64,000 bases of DNA, taken from the NCBI GenBank assembly GCA_004009845.1, contig RMBW01000019.1:310001-374000 (forward strand), written 5' to 3'. The stretch is from Davidsoniella eucalypti. Its lineage: Eukaryota; Ascomycota; Sordariomycetes; Microascales; Ceratocystidaceae. Each line of letters opens with the position of its first letter. Position 1 is the first letter of the stretch. The position numbers were made by a program, and so were the translations under genes. Of the stretch, positions 33,732 through 46,545 are shown in pieces. The notes under the pieces are model-generated. The model searched no databases. It saw only the letters and a program-made list of their open reading frames with translations, and was not told the origin of the DNA.

Positions 33732-34640
33732 ATGAACCACGCAGCCATAGACGAAACATGCCTCTGGGTCCTTGAGAACGAAAAGCTCACCAGCTGAACA
33801 ACGAAAACAACGACCTGCTCTGGATCTCCGCCGATCCAGGCTGTGAGAAGTCGGGTTTGAACAGGTTTCTGATTGACAAGCAATTGGCTCAATATTCTTC
33901 ACCTTCTGTTTGCTATCTTTTCTTCAAGGACAACGAAGAACAGCATAGTCTTGCCACCGCCCTTTGTGCAATCTTGCACCAGCTTTTCTGTCACCAGCCT
34001 TCTTTACGGAAACATGCATTGGCTCCTTGGAAAGAGAACGGGAATAAGCTTCAACACGAAGTAGATACACTCTGGGAGATTTTGCTTTCTGCTGTTGATG
34101 ATGATGGTCTCTTCAAAACTTTCGTTGTTACTGATTAGTCTAGCTACTGAAGGGTTCAAGAAGACGAAAGATTCGAGACGATCATCCTAGTTGAAGATCT
34201 TGTTTGCCAGCCGTCCTTGTTGGGATATATATGACAAGTTCAATCCTACTATTGCCATGTTGCCACAAATTTATCTTCGTGGGGAAGACGAGGATGATCG
34301 AATCCAGGCCGAAATCAACATATATGTGCAATCTCGTGTCAGAAAGCTCAATGTTGAAGAATCTTTCCACCAAGAGATCGAAGGAAACCTCCTCAGCATG
34401 AAGAATCGCACATACCAATGGCTCACCCTCATAATAGAGCATATCGAGCATGACAAAAAAGTTCGGGATTAATCGTAAGACCTCCGATGGTTGGACTCCT
34501 CTAACTCGGGCTTGCTCTGGCAGTCATCTTGATATCATAGGGCTTCTGATTGAAAAAGGAGCTACCGTCAACCATGCCGGTTCTGCTGGTTGGTTTCATC
34601 TTAGTCAAGTTCGTCGAAGCACAAAGGTTTTGGGGTAATA
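33732..34640 (+). pseudogene. NACHT-ankyrin (NLR-like) pseudogene
   Basis: Pieces of a fungal STAND/NLR protein appear in order but in broken frames. There is a short leader (ETCLWVLENEKL), a P-loop region LLWISADPGCEKSGLN where the second Gly of the usual GCGKS is Glu, then YLFFKDNEEQHSLATALCAI and WEILLSAVDDDG. A stop at 34136 replaces the expected Walker B/DEC segment. Next come ILFASRPCWDIYD and LPQIYLRGEDEDDRIQAEIN, and, overlapping in another frame, a single ankyrin-like unit (DGWTPLTRACSGSHLDIIGL). The winged-helix region between NACHT and ankyrin is missing. Such proteins act in heterokaryon incompatibility or innate-type self/non-self responses; this copy is dead. It is flanked by a LINE relic on the left and a perfect hairpin on the right. 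Confidence 0.85.
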
Positions 34641-34777
34641 TGCACAAGTGAAGTACTTTACTTTGTCATTTTAAGTCAATGTGTCTATATAATTCAACAA
34701 GGGTTGGTTTAGGACGTTAGGGTGTTGTATGAGTCAGCCTAAGCTCGGCGTAGCATTTAGTAGTAGCTAACAAAAGC

Positions 34778-34876
34778 GTCTTCAAAAAGGCACTTGGCCC
34801 ACAAAATATCAAGTACTCAGTCTACTCAGTCAAAAGCTGCCTTAGTCTTTTGTGGGCCAAGTGCCTTTTTGAAGAC
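34778..34876. repeat. Perfect 29-bp inverted repeat, 41-nt loop
   Basis: The arm at 34778-34806 and the arm at 34848-34876 are exact reverse complements (GTCTTCAAAAAGGCACTTGG and on). The 41-nt spacer has short CTCAGT repeats. It could be a MITE-type foldback or a transcribed hairpin. No target-site duplication is obvious. Confidence 0.85.
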
Positions 34877-35301
34877 CCCCTGCTATTTTGAAGTACAAAG
34901 TCCCAAGAAAAACTAGTTTTGGGGAGCTATTCCGTTTTCCGAAGTTTCTTCCCAATAAACCGAAAAGACAATAGCTCTTATCATCCGCTAATTATCAATG
35001 CGGCAACTACCTGTAGCTAGACTTGAGCTAAGTAAGCAGGCACATGGGATATATTAGATGATAATGAAATTTCTTTAATTCATCTTCTCCACAGCTTTGC
35101 TGCCGAAGTTTTGTTGCGCTCGTCTTTTCTTGTTAGTTTATTCTTTCCGGGGCCTTTTTTTTGTTTTTTTGTTTTTTTTGTTTTTTATATCTCTTATTAT
35201 TAGAATAAAAAACATCTCTTCCTGGAGAAGAACGGGGTTGCCTCTCATTCTACCTATCGAGACTATTGAAGCATTGCGATACTTGCTAGTATTCACCGCA
35301 C
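34877..35301. other. Intergenic, promoter of MFS gene
   Basis: AT-rich and T-run-rich upstream region of the transporter. No other element seen. Confidence 0.5.
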
Positions 35302-36979
35302 ATGGCATCGTCTAAAGATCGGGAACACGGTGATTCTGCCGCTGCTGCTAAAGATGCCGATCAGTTTGTGTCTGCGGTTGAGCGGGCTGGAACAAGCTCG
35401 AGAGCATCTGAAGCACCGGTCGAATACACAGTCGAGGAGATAGAAGCTATCTATCGCAAATTGGACTGGCGCATTATCCCAGGTGAGCTCTATCTATTGT
35501 TTCTACTAGATCATTTGTTCTGACTAAACAGCCTTCTGGTCTCTGTATTTTTTATGCTCTGCCATCCGCTCCAACATCGGCATTGCCCAGACCATGAATG
35601 AGGATGTGGGCCACGATCTAATGACCGTGCTCGGCCTGACTTCCAAGGACACCTCGACGGCTCTGGCGCTCTTCTATGTTGCCTATGTTGTCTTTGATTT
35701 CCCCTCAAACCTTGTCATGACGCGCCTCAGCCCGCGCGTGTGGATGGCCCGCATTGTCATTGCCACCGGCATCATCGGTGCTTGCTTTGCTGCCGTCAAG
35801 AGTGCTTGGAGTCTGAAGCTTCTACGTTTCCTCCTTGGTGTTGTGATTGCTGGCATGTGGCCCGGTATGGCTTTCTATCTCACTCTGTTCTACCCGCCAT
35901 CCCGCAGTGGCAAGCGTATCGGCATGTACTTCACTGCCTCCCAGCTATCTGCTGCCGTCGTTGGCTTGGTTTCTGCGGGTTTTCAGTTGATGGACGGAGC
36001 CGGTGGTCTAGTTGGCTTCCAATGGATGTTTCTGATCTGGGGCTTGGTGACGATAGTGCTGGGTTTCTCGCTGCTGTGGTGGCTTCCTGATCGACCACTG
36101 GTGCCAGGTCAAGTGCGTTCTAAGAGTGGCTTTGGCCGGTTCTTGCCGTCGACACCGGAGGCTCTCACGGGCCGTGATGCTTTGATTCACTACGAGGACC
36201 TGAAGCGTGTGTACCACTCGCGGCCGTGGACAATGCGGGATCTTGGTCTCGTGCTCATCGACTGGCGCCTATGGCCGCTGTTGCTCATGTACTTTGGCGT
36301 GGTTGGCGTTGGTATCGGCACACAGCTGTACTGCTCGTTGATCATTGCATCTATCCGCCCTGAAGCCAGTGGTATCACTATTTCGCTGCTTTCCGCGCCT
36401 ATCTGGATCATGGACCTCATCGCCATTCTGCTTGTCGTGCCCGTGTCTGACCGCTTCGCTTCACGCCGACCCTTCTTCTTCGCTGCTGCTGCCTGTGTGC
36501 AGATTGCCGGTTTGCTGACTACGACGTTCGCTTTGCAGAACGACTGGGCGCGCTACGGCGGTCTGTTGATGGTTGGTTTTGGCCTAGGACCCACGGTGCC
36601 GATCTGCATGGCTTGGACTTCTCAGATCTTCCAGAAGCGCCACGGAGACGTCGGTGTAGCTGCCGCAACAGCTATCGTATCTGGTCTCGGTAATCTGGGT
36701 AGTATCACGACAACTTATGGCCTGTACACTGGCTGGCCTGCAGACGCCGTGGCTGGTCCTCACAAGTACCGCCGTAGCAATCTGACCATGGTCGGTATTC
36801 TGTGCATAAGCATCCTGAGTAGCTTTGTCATGTATGGCCTCATGAACATCTATGGTGCGCCGCCTGTCAACAAGATCCAGAACAGTGAAACTTCAGCTGG
36901 AGTTAGCGACGGTGCTGCTCGTCGTGAAGAGCGCGATCGCGGCTTTGGCAAGATCTTGCCTTGGTCCAAGCGTGCTTAG
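35302..36979 (+). CDS. MFS transporter, allantoate permease (Dal5) family
   Basis: Two exons, 35302-35482 and 35532-36979. The 49-nt intron has GTGAGC, a CTGAC branch site and CAG, and is in phase 1. They encode 542 aa. The hydrophilic N-terminus ends EYTVEEIEAIYRKLDWRIIP, the typical entry into the first membrane segment of anion:cation symporters of the Dal5/Tna1/Liz1 group. About 12 hydrophobic segments follow. The FPSNLVMTRLSPRVWMAR segment after helix 2 and RFLLGVVIAGMWPGM in helix 4 are family hallmarks, and a long central loop (roughly residues 250-295) separates the two halves. Substrates in this group are small organic anions such as allantoate, nicotinate, pantothenate or biotin precursors; the sequence alone does not choose among them. 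Expected location is the plasma membrane. No linked metabolic genes suggest a substrate. Confidence 0.9.
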
Positions 36980-39900
36980 TAAGATGTCGTCTTCTCACAG
37001 GAGAGCAACTGCCGAGTCTCCTTCATCTGAAGCTTGTTTACACGGCTACTACCGACTTGGCTGGCAAAATCAGATGAAGACAGGATTTATTCCCTTTTCC
37101 TTCCTTCCTTCCCCTGGATAACTTCCAACATTAACCAATAAGAACAACAACAAAATCTTCTTTATCATTCATTCTTTCAGGCTCAACGCGAGAGTTTCCA
37201 TTTGACTACGCGATTTTTTTCTTTTTGATTTCTTCTTCTTTACACTCTTTATCACTTATTTTTTCTTACTTTTTTTTTCTTATATTATCACGAGATATGC
37301 CCCTCCCTGGACGGTTACGGATATGCTTCTTTTTCTTTTCCGAACGAGGCACAAGTCCAGGCTAGATATCTGCACAAACTTAGCATGCTTTCCACAAGAA
37401 TGTACTAAGTCTGTATATGTTCAGTCTGTGGCTTACTAATGATCCCTAAAAGCAACCTGCCAAGGCCCCCTAATAATGACCTTATACTGTACCTTCTCTC
37501 TTTTACTCGCTCTGAGTAATTGGGGTTGTACGACTTAATTCATGAACATCTTTCTTTTCTTCAAGAGTTACTCAAGACTTTGAAGACACGATCCTCGAAG
37601 ATTCCCTTATTCCTTTCTTTTCCTGTTCCTCTGACGACCATTTATTGGGCTGGCACCAAAAACAAAAAACACCCTGGAACCTCCAACAAAAAAAAGGCTA
37701 TAGAAGGGCTTCATTTGTAAGATTTTACTTCTTATCTATTGACTACTCGTCGACAATAGTGCTGTTACGCCATTGCCGAGAGAAAACTAAAAGCGGCGCA
37801 TCGAACAAATCTGGCTATACGTCTCTACTTCTGGTAACAAGGAGGTTTAAGCTGGTGACAATGCTTTTACGCTATCACTGCAGACGAGCCCTGTGTGGGA
37901 AATACACCAAAAATCAAACTCAATAAAAATGTGTTTATACAGATACTCAAATATATTGTAGCTAGTAGCCTTCTTTCTCTCATTTGAAAACTTGAGAGGT
38001 GGCTCTTAGATATTCAACAAATATAAACTTGAGACTCTCTTTCATCTAGTAAAACACCTTAACTCTAACACCGAAATCCTGTAAAACATTGCATGTGATC
38101 GAATTGATTACATGAAGTCTTCGGCTTGCATCGGCACGCCTCAAATATATTGTTTATGTTCTGCGGTGTAGCCTCAGAGCCTCTCAAATCTCGGAAAGAA
38201 AAGAAAGGCCAAAATATACGAGATAAACACCGAAAGCTACATATCGTGATATAGCAGGAGCCAATATTCCGTCAGCCTCGGTAGAATATAATAGAGAGAG
38301 GATGAAGTTCTTCCCCTCTTTCTTTTAAGCTTAGGTTGAACAAGAAAAGACACGGCCCGTATATGTAGGCGGTCCTGACCATATCTTTTCACTAAATGCT
38401 GTGTTTCCTTGACTGTTCCAATTATTCGTACAACCAGGACAGGAAGAAGGTTATAGTGATGGGTGTAATAAGCAGCTTGTCATAATGTCTGACTAACAGA
38501 GACGATTGTTGAATGTACGACCAAACACAGAACAGCACTGTATGGCAATGACATGTATGAGGGAAAGACACTAGTAAAGGCTAGAAAAGGGTCGAGAATG
38601 TTCTTGGCTTGAATCTTTATTGACTTGACGCCCAAAAACGAAGATGTAGAAGTTTACGGTTTCTATTATTAGCTTGTAAGGCTTGTATTTGGCTTAATTT
38701 TCTTTCTTTTTCTGTTCTATCAGCTTCGATGTAAAGTTCACAAAAAAACAACGTCCCCTCATGCAACAGATCGCCCGATTTGCTTCTCTATCACAGACAA
38801 GCGGCAAGTTCCAATTTTGCGTTCATTTTTGACTCCTCTCTTTTCTCATTTACAGCATGAATAACTTACTTATAAAGCTCGAAAATGGATACTTTTCATT
38901 TCCGAACGAACGACCGCAAACTGAAACTTTGGTGGCGTTCACTAGTGAATTTGTTATCAAGTCAGGCTGAACAACGATATATCACAGCATCCCCTGTTTA
39001 CGCCCAAAAGATCCAGACACGAACCACTCAACATGTATCCGAACGAATCAATATGGCCCTTTGGAAAGATAAACGCCTTGCTTTACTCCCGCTTTTACTG
39101 TGTCCTGACTTCATGCTCATTAGGTTCCAAAACTGCCTCGTCAAAACTGAGAACACAAGTGTTTTGATGTAGAACCAGACCTGTAGATACTTCATAATAC
39201 ATATATTAATTGGCGTATTATCACGCCATGGCTTAGTCTACTCGTAGCGTGAACCAACTAGATCTTACACACACACAGAAAGAGAGTAACATAATAGAAG
39301 CTGGCATTAACAAAAAGCTCGTGTTTACAGTACACGACATGTTCTGATGATGCTATTCTCGCCATGCTGTGTATAAAAACACGGGCTACAGCATAAAGAT
39401 AAAGTCCAAGTCGTTGATCGGCAATCTTTTACCTGAATCTGATGTGTCAGAGATGAATCATCCCGTTTGTTTGATCTCCAAATCTTCGCTAAGCTTATAC
39501 CTTAAGCAAGCCGTGTCTTCGAAAGACTCTGCGCTTGAAACATTTGTCGGACATTGCAATCAAACTATCTTAATACTAGGGTTATAGACAATTAAAAGGG
39601 TTACATCGACGAACTTAAGTGGTGACACAAAAGCTAACTAGTTGACAAACAATCTCGGATACTTTTCTTCCCCTTGTCTGATTTCGTATCTATGCTTATT
39701 TGGCGTTTTTATGTTATTCTAGACCATTAGCTGAGAAAAATAAAAGAACACAAAGCCAACGTATTAGCCATATGCTTTCTTTTTTAAAGAAAACGCAAAA
39801 ACCAAACATCATGGCCTGATTTAGCTTACGAGCGCCATCTGGAAATAACCCAAATATTTCTATTATAGCCTGATTGTCTCTTTCTCGTTTTGCTTTTTCT

Positions 39901-40770
39901 TTTATAGGTCCGGACGCACAGCATAAATAATCACATAATTTTAAAGTAAGCAGCCCAGGTCGGCTTGAGGAAAAAAGCACACAAACAAGCGGAGAGATAA
40001 ACAAGATGGAAGAAGGATAAAAACATCTTTGAAGAAACATCGTCCCCTTGTGCCCAAAGTAACACAAGGCACGAGGCAATATTTGCCAACGTTGTTCCCG
40101 TAACTTCTATAAACGGTTCTTTTCCTTGATGATGAAATGCTCCGCCTCCACATCGAACGCTCTGGACATGATTCAGAGGGAAAAAGGAAGAAATAAGAAT
40201 AAATACACCTGTAGCTCTGGCGTTTTCATGTGATGTGACGTTGTATGAGCCTGGGTTAGAGATCTAGGCCGATATCACAGACTGCGTAATATGGCGTTTT
40301 CTACGCAACAGGACCAGAATCAATAACAAAGGCTGGGTCTACAGCTACAGAGCACACTATCTCGATGTGTTCGTCTAGACAGACAGGTTATACGCACATG
40401 CCGTGCTTCATACCTCGTATTGTGCCGGATGGACTGAGCAGCTGAATGTTGGTGGTGTAGCTGAAGCAGCCTCGTCGAAATGGACTCGGCATCTATTTCG
40501 TCCTGGTCAAGCCGAAGACGAAGCGGGCTCACTCATACCAAAGAGGAGGAGTATGTCTTTAGAGAAGGGAAGATATAAGAACTCAGCAGGGACCCTCTTC
40601 CGGTTTGTCACTTCTCCTCTTCTCTTCACCACCCCGCAACGCTACAGTCTTCGCCAAAGCAAAGTACAGTCCAGCACAGCGAGCCTCGGTTATCCCTTCG
40701 TTCACACAGTCTTTCGTTTCAATCTTTCTCATTCACTCTTTTACTCCTCCGTACTCCAAGCTCATCCGCT
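36980..40770. other. Long intergenic region, no gene seen
   Basis: About 3.8 kb of AT-rich sequence with scattered ORFs below 125 codons (37520, 38885, 39369, 39714, 40403), all of compositionally random appearance. No transposon protein or tRNA was recognised. The last 200 bases before 40771 are C/T-rich, as expected for a strong promoter and 5' UTR of the surface-protein gene. Confidence 0.5.
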
Positions 40771-43700
40771 ATGAAGTACTCAGTTGGCCTTCTTGGCCTG
40801 GCTTCTGTCGCTTCGGCAGGTGGCTGGGGCTCTTCGAACTCTGGCTCTGGCTCTGGTCCTGGATCGGGCTCCGGATCAGACTGGGGCTCTGGCTCTGGCG
40901 ATACTACGTCGGTTCGTACGGCTACGACCTATGAGACTACCAGTATTTGCCCTATCACGTCGACGGTGACTACCGGCGGAACGTAAGTTCGTAATGGTGA
41001 ACTAGATATAGTTTGTTAGCTGACTCATTCGTCGTTTTAGTACCAAGATTCTGACCACTCTGGCCACGTCGACCATCACCGTCACCGAAGATTGCCATGG
41101 CGAGTGTGTCGGCCAAACCGTGACTGTGAGCGGCAGTGATGTTACTGTTGCCGCTACAACAGAGGTTGATATCACCTATGTGAGCTACTTTTTCCCTTTT
41201 CCCAGGAGTATCCCACTGTAGACTAGTTGCTAACCTCAGAGGACCATATAGACTACGGTCTGCCCCGTTACTGAGACTATCACGGAGGGCGGCTCGACGG
41301 TGACCAACACCTTCACTACCACCTCGGCCGTGGTTACCAAGGTGCCCACCACCATCTACGAGACCGTCACGGCTCCTGATGTCACCGGCTTCACTGCCTT
41401 TGACACTGTCCTGACCACGTACACCAGCACGGTGCCTGTAGTCGAGACCACCGTGATTGGCGGCAACACTGTCACTGCTACCTACCAGGTGACGTCGACT
41501 ATCGTGACCGAGGTTCCCGTGACCCGTGTCGTGACCAGTCAAGGCCCGGATCTCACTGAGGGTGTCACCGCCTGGGCTACCGTCACTGAGACTCAGCCTG
41601 TGCCTGTCACGTCGACCCGTGTGCTCAACGGCTCTACTTCGTACACTACCTGGACTGACTACACCACCGTAACTTTGACTGTGCCCGTCACCGAAGTTGT
41701 CACCAGCCAAGGCCCTGATGTCACTGAGGGTGTTACCCAGTGGCAGACTATCACGACTACAGATGGATTCACTGTCACTGATACCACTGTCATCAACGGC
41801 GAGACTATCTATACCACCTTTGTCGATTATGCCACTGAGACTCTGACCGTAGCCGTCACTGAAGTCGTCACTAGCCATGGCCCTGGAGCTACCGAGGGAG
41901 TCACATATTGGCAGACGGTGACTTCGACACAGGAGGTTCCCGTTGTGGAAACTACTGTCGTCGATGGCGAGACTGTCTTCACCACCTTCTACGACTACTC
42001 GACTGCTGTTGTTACCATCCCATACACGGTGATTGTGACTTCGGATGGCCCTGATGTGACCTCTGTCGTCAGTGAGTTCGACACTGTGACTCTAACCCAG
42101 GATATCGCTGTTACTTCCTACACTGTTGAGAACGGCGAGACCGTGTACACCACCTTCTTTGACCACGTGACCGTTGAGACTACTATTCCTCACACCGTCG
42201 TCGTCACCTCTGAGGGTCCTGATGTGACTTCTGTAGTCAGCCAGTTCGACACCATCACCCAGACTGCTGAGGACACCGTTACCGCTACCACTGTTGTTGC
42301 CGGCGAGACTGTCCTGACAACCTTCGTCCAGCAGATCACTGAAGTCCTGACCATCCCCCATACCGTGCTGGTGACCTCTGAAGGCCCTGATATCACCAAC
42401 ATTGTCAGTCAGTTCGACACTATCTTCCAGACCGCCGAGGACACTGTCACAGCCACGACCGTGATTGCTGGTGAGACTGTCACCACCACGTTTGTCCAGC
42501 AAGTCACTCAGGTGCTAACCGTGCCTCACACTGTTCTGGTGACTTCGGAGGGTCCTGATGTGACTGCCACCGTCTCTACTGTTGCTTTCACCACGCTGAC
42601 TGACTCTGTGGCTTTTACGGAGACCACGCTGGTTGGTGGAGAGACTGTGACTCTTACGCAGACTGCTGTTCAGACTATTGTTACCAGTGTTGGCGAGACT
42701 GTTGTTGTTACTGAGTCTGGTCCCGATGTCACTGCCACTGAGGTTGTTGGCGGAACTACCTTTTTGACTTCTGTTGCTGCTACTACTGTGACTCGAGGTG
42801 GCAATGGAAGCACTGTCACCATCACCCAGACTGCTGTCGAGACTGACGTAACCTTCATCGGTAGCACTGTCGTCGTCACCGAATCCGGCGCCGATGTCAC
42901 GGCCACTGAGGTTGTTGGCGGCACCACTTTCCTAACTTCTGTTGCTCCCACTACTATCACCCAGGGCGGTAATGGAAGCACTGTCACTATCACCCAGACC
43001 GCTGTCCAGACCGAAGTGACCTTCATTGGCAGTACCGTGACTGTCACCGGTCCCGGAGCTGACGTCACTGCTACCGAGACTGTTGGCGGAACCACCTTCC
43101 TGACTTCTGTCGCTGCTACCACCGTCACCCAGGGCGGAAACGGAAGCACCGTGACCGTTACACAAACTGCTGTTCAGACTGGCATCACCACCATCGGCGC
43201 CACCGTCACCGTGACCGAGTCCGGCCCCGGCGCCACCGCTACCGTAACCGTGGAGGGCACCACCTATGAGACCACTCTCGTTCCCACGACGGTCACAGAG
43301 GGCGGAAACGGCAGCACTGTCACGCTGACTGCTACCCACCTGTCGACTGCTAAGACCTCGGTTCCTACCACCGTCACCAGCTACGTTTCTGTTGGCACTA
43401 CCGTGACCGTGTCGACCGACATCGTGACCACCACCACATGCCTCGTCGCCACAACCACCACTCTCTCCGGCTCCGCCGTAGCCACCGTTTACTCCACCGC
43501 TACATCCACGCTAACCTACGCCAAGTCCACTACCTACACCGCCTACGAGTCATCCACCGTGACGGAGACCGTCGTAGCTACCGTTACCGGTGGCTGGGGT
43601 AGCTACGTCTTGACAAGCACGGCTCCCCCCGTCGTCAAGACTGTGACCACCACCTGCTACGGTAGCGCCACTGACTTCGCTGAGACTTCGTGGGCTGTGG

Positions 43701-44080
43701 TTACCCCGGCTAGCACCACCTTTGTCACCTACACGGCTCACACTTCTTCGTCTTCTGCGGCTTGGGGCTACAGTAGTGGCAGTGATGGCTGGCGCTATAA
43801 GCGTGATGCCTCGGAGACCCATGCGGCCTCGTCGAGCACTGAGACCTCGTATGTTAGCAGCACTTTGACTGCTACTTCCACTGCTGTTGCCACGGGATCT
43901 AGCTCGGCTTCTGGCCCAGCTTCTACTTCTGGTTCTGCCTCAGGAACAGGAACTGCCTCTGCTTCGGGCTCTGCTTCTGCTTCGCAGTCTCGCTCTTCCA
44001 CCATTGCCAGCTCTGCTGGTTCCCTCAAGCCTGCCTTCTGTATGCTTGTTGCCGGTATTCTTGCTGCAGCTCTCCTCTGA
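40771..44080 (+). CDS. GPI-anchored tandem-repeat surface protein, 1059 aa
   Basis: Three exons, 40771-40982, 41041-41179 and 41252-44080, with introns of 58 and 72 nt (GTAAGT...TTTTAG and GTGAGC...TATAG) in phases 2 and 0. The signal peptide is MKYSVGLLGLASVASA. A Gly/Ser linker and a short Cys-bearing region follow (SICPITSTV, EDCHGECVG, TTVCPVTET). A long Thr/Val-rich stalk holds two kinds of repeat of roughly 58 residues: one around VVTSEGPDVTSVVSQFDTI, at least six diverged copies, and one around GGNGSTVTITQTAV, four copies at about residues 635-870. NGST sequons recur. A Ser/Ala/Gly-rich stem follows, then a C-terminal hydrophobic tail (LKPAFCMLVAGILAAALL) typical of GPI attachment. A dibasic YKRDA lies near 965. 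The architecture fits a cell-wall adhesin or structural mannoprotein. Long antisense ORFs here are codon-bias shadows. Confidence 0.9.
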
Positions 44081-44892
44081 AGCAATGAATGAGTGAAAGC
44101 CCATATAGAGAATGAAAATCAAACATGTTGTTGGGTTGTCTTCATCTAGCAGTACCATCAAGGTCTAGACAAAGATATAGATTTTTCCAAAAGATGATTA
44201 AACGATCGCACTAGAAAAGCCTTCTTCTCGAAGCTGAGGCATCCTTCAATCTTGGTAAATAGAATTGCTCTGAAAACGAGCCGTTTCTTTATTTACCATC
44301 ACCACGCTCTTTTCCTTTTTTCTTTTTCTCTCCTGCCAAACCCTAACCCGAGTCTAGTCTGTCTATCCTTTTTTCTTTGCTATGACCTTAATTTCTCATT
44401 CATAGCATCAAATGTTTCTTTTATCTCTGTACTTTTCCTTCTTTACATTCATTCAGTATATTGTTTCCTTTTTTCCCTCATGATAGTTTATCACTTCTGC
44501 TCAAATATTCTCTTCATTACTTTCATTCACCAACGATCTAGTTTTCATATATTTATATTAGCCTTCTTTATTTGTCGTTGCATTTCTATCCTTCGACATT
44601 TATCGAGCTCTAGACATTAGTATAAAGATAGCTATACAATAAAACTTTTCTATTTCACAATATGACTTGATATATGGTAAATGTGGTGGTAATAATCATG
44701 GTAGTAAATAAGTACGTAGTATCTCATGATAGAAAAAGTACACGCCGTTTCGGCAACATAAATAATAAAAACATGGCTTTATCTTTAGCCTTCTTGTGCC
44801 TCTTTCCTCTCTATACTTGTCAAAGAGGGCATCTTTCTTACACATTCCTAGACAGCCTAATTCTCGCCTCTCTTCACATTTGATATGCGGAT
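44081..44892. other. Intergenic between convergent genes
   Basis: Holds the 3' ends of the surface-protein gene and LEU2. T-rich in the middle. No gene seen. Confidence 0.6.
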
Positions 44893-46545
44893 TTACTGGG
44901 ACAGAATCTTGGCTAGCTCAGCAATGACAGCGTCACCCATCTCCTTAGTGCCAACAGAACCGCCCAGATCCTTAGTACGGACACCGTTGTCTAGGGCACG
45001 CTTGACGGCCTCCTCAACGGCGTTAGCCTCATCAGCCAAGTTCAGCGAGAATCGCAGCATCATGGCGACCGACAGAATGGTACCGATGGGGTTGACAATG
45101 CCCTTGCCGGAGATATCGGGAGCAGAACCTATAAAACATCTGATTAGTTATCTGTTTTTCTACACAACAGCTACCGGAGGTATAGAAAGGCAAAAAAGAT
45201 ATGAAACTTACCATGAATAGGCTCGTAGATACCATTACACTTGCTCTTGCCATCGGGAATACCGCTGAGACTAGCACTAGGAAGCAGACCGATGGAACCG
45301 GGAATAACACTGGCCTCATCAGAGATGATGTCACCGAAGAGATTGCTAGTGACAACAACACCGTTCAGAGCAGGGGGGTTCTTGACCAGAATCATAGCCG
45401 CGCTGTCGATCAGCTGGTGCTGAAGCTTCAGGGTGGGGAACTCTTTCTCGAAGACCTCAGTGACGACCTTGCGCCATAGACGGCTAGTAGCCAGCACATT
45501 AGCCTTGTCCAACGACCAAACATTGGTGTCACCACGGCGCAGAGCCAGGTAGCCAGCCAGACGAGCAATACGCTCGACCTCAGCGCGCGAGTAAGGCTCG
45601 TTATCCCAAGCCAGACCATCGCCAGTATCCTCCTTGCGGTCGCCAAAGTAGATACCGCCAGTCAGCTCACGCACAATCAGCATATCGGTGCCCTTGCACA
45701 CCTCAGCCTTCAAAGGCGAGTACTCGACCAGAGCTTCGGAGGCGAAGCTGCAGGGACGAAGGTTGCCGTAGGTACCCATCTCCTTGCGGATGCGTAGGAT
45801 GCCCTGCTCGGGGCGGACGGCGCCAGTGCCCCATTCGGGACCGCCGATGGCACCGAGAAGAACGGCGTCGGCAGCCTTGGCGGCGGCAAGGGCCTCGTCG
45901 GTAAGGGGGGTGCCGTGGGCATCGATGGAGCACTACAGCGGATATGAAGATGCCCTGTTAGAGGGAAGCTCTGGGGAAACACAAAGAGGTAAAATAGCAA
46001 CTTACACCACCCATCAGGTGATCCTGCAGGTTGAACTTGATGGGGCGGGCAGCCTCTAGAGCCTTGAGAACCTGATTCGACGATCACAGAAGCGACTCGT
46101 TAGTTTCACGTGTTCTTAAATTTGGGCTTCGCGATAACTGGACGTCGATCCAGCAAGATTAGAGGGCCCAAAACCGAAAGCCGACTTCCATCGGCAGAAG
46201 CGAAGACCGGCGCACAGCTATGCGCAGCTTATACAACCGGATAGCCACTAGATAACGGCTTCGACTCGTCGAATAATATGTAGAGAACGGGCTTATCGTA
46301 CCTTGACACCCTCGGCAACACACTATCAACATAGTTACACAGTTAGTATCGATATCAACGAATCTAGACGTTATGGCAAGCTTCAGCAGTCGTCAAAGCA
46401 CCCAGAATATGGACTCCGGTGGCCGCTGGGACATGGTTGTTTGCAGTGCTATTGGTTATCTCCAGGTACCGAGAATTAAGGAAATAAAACGAACCTCAGG
46501 ACCGCTGTGGTCACCACCAAACACGACAATGTTGAACTCAGACAT
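44893..46545 (-). CDS. LEU2: 3-isopropylmalate dehydrogenase
   Basis: Five exons: 46495-46545, 46302-46322 (only 21 nt), 46006-46071, 45212-45932 and 44893-45128. They encode 364 aa, the normal size. The protein starts MSEFNIVVFGGDHSGPE, continues CVAEGVK from the microexon, then VLKALEAARP. It catalyses NAD-dependent oxidative decarboxylation of 3-isopropylmalate in leucine synthesis. Expected active-site elements are present: VRELTGGIYFGDR (catalytic Tyr), SLDKANVLATSRLWR (catalytic Lys on the partner subunit), SNLFGDIISDEASV (metal-binding Asp) and the NAD-binding YEPIHGSAPDISGKG, which is created across the last intron. Introns 1 and 2 are fairly long (172 and 230 nt); intron 1 has an unusual GTTCGT donor and an ATACTAAC branch site. 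I see no convincing Leu3-type site in the short upstream region. Confidence 0.95.

Noticed and set aside
40970..43822. Several long minus-strand ORFs (up to 302 codons) opposite the surface-protein gene
   Set aside because: They arise from the strong codon bias and repeats of the plus-strand gene. No introns, signal or family features of their own.
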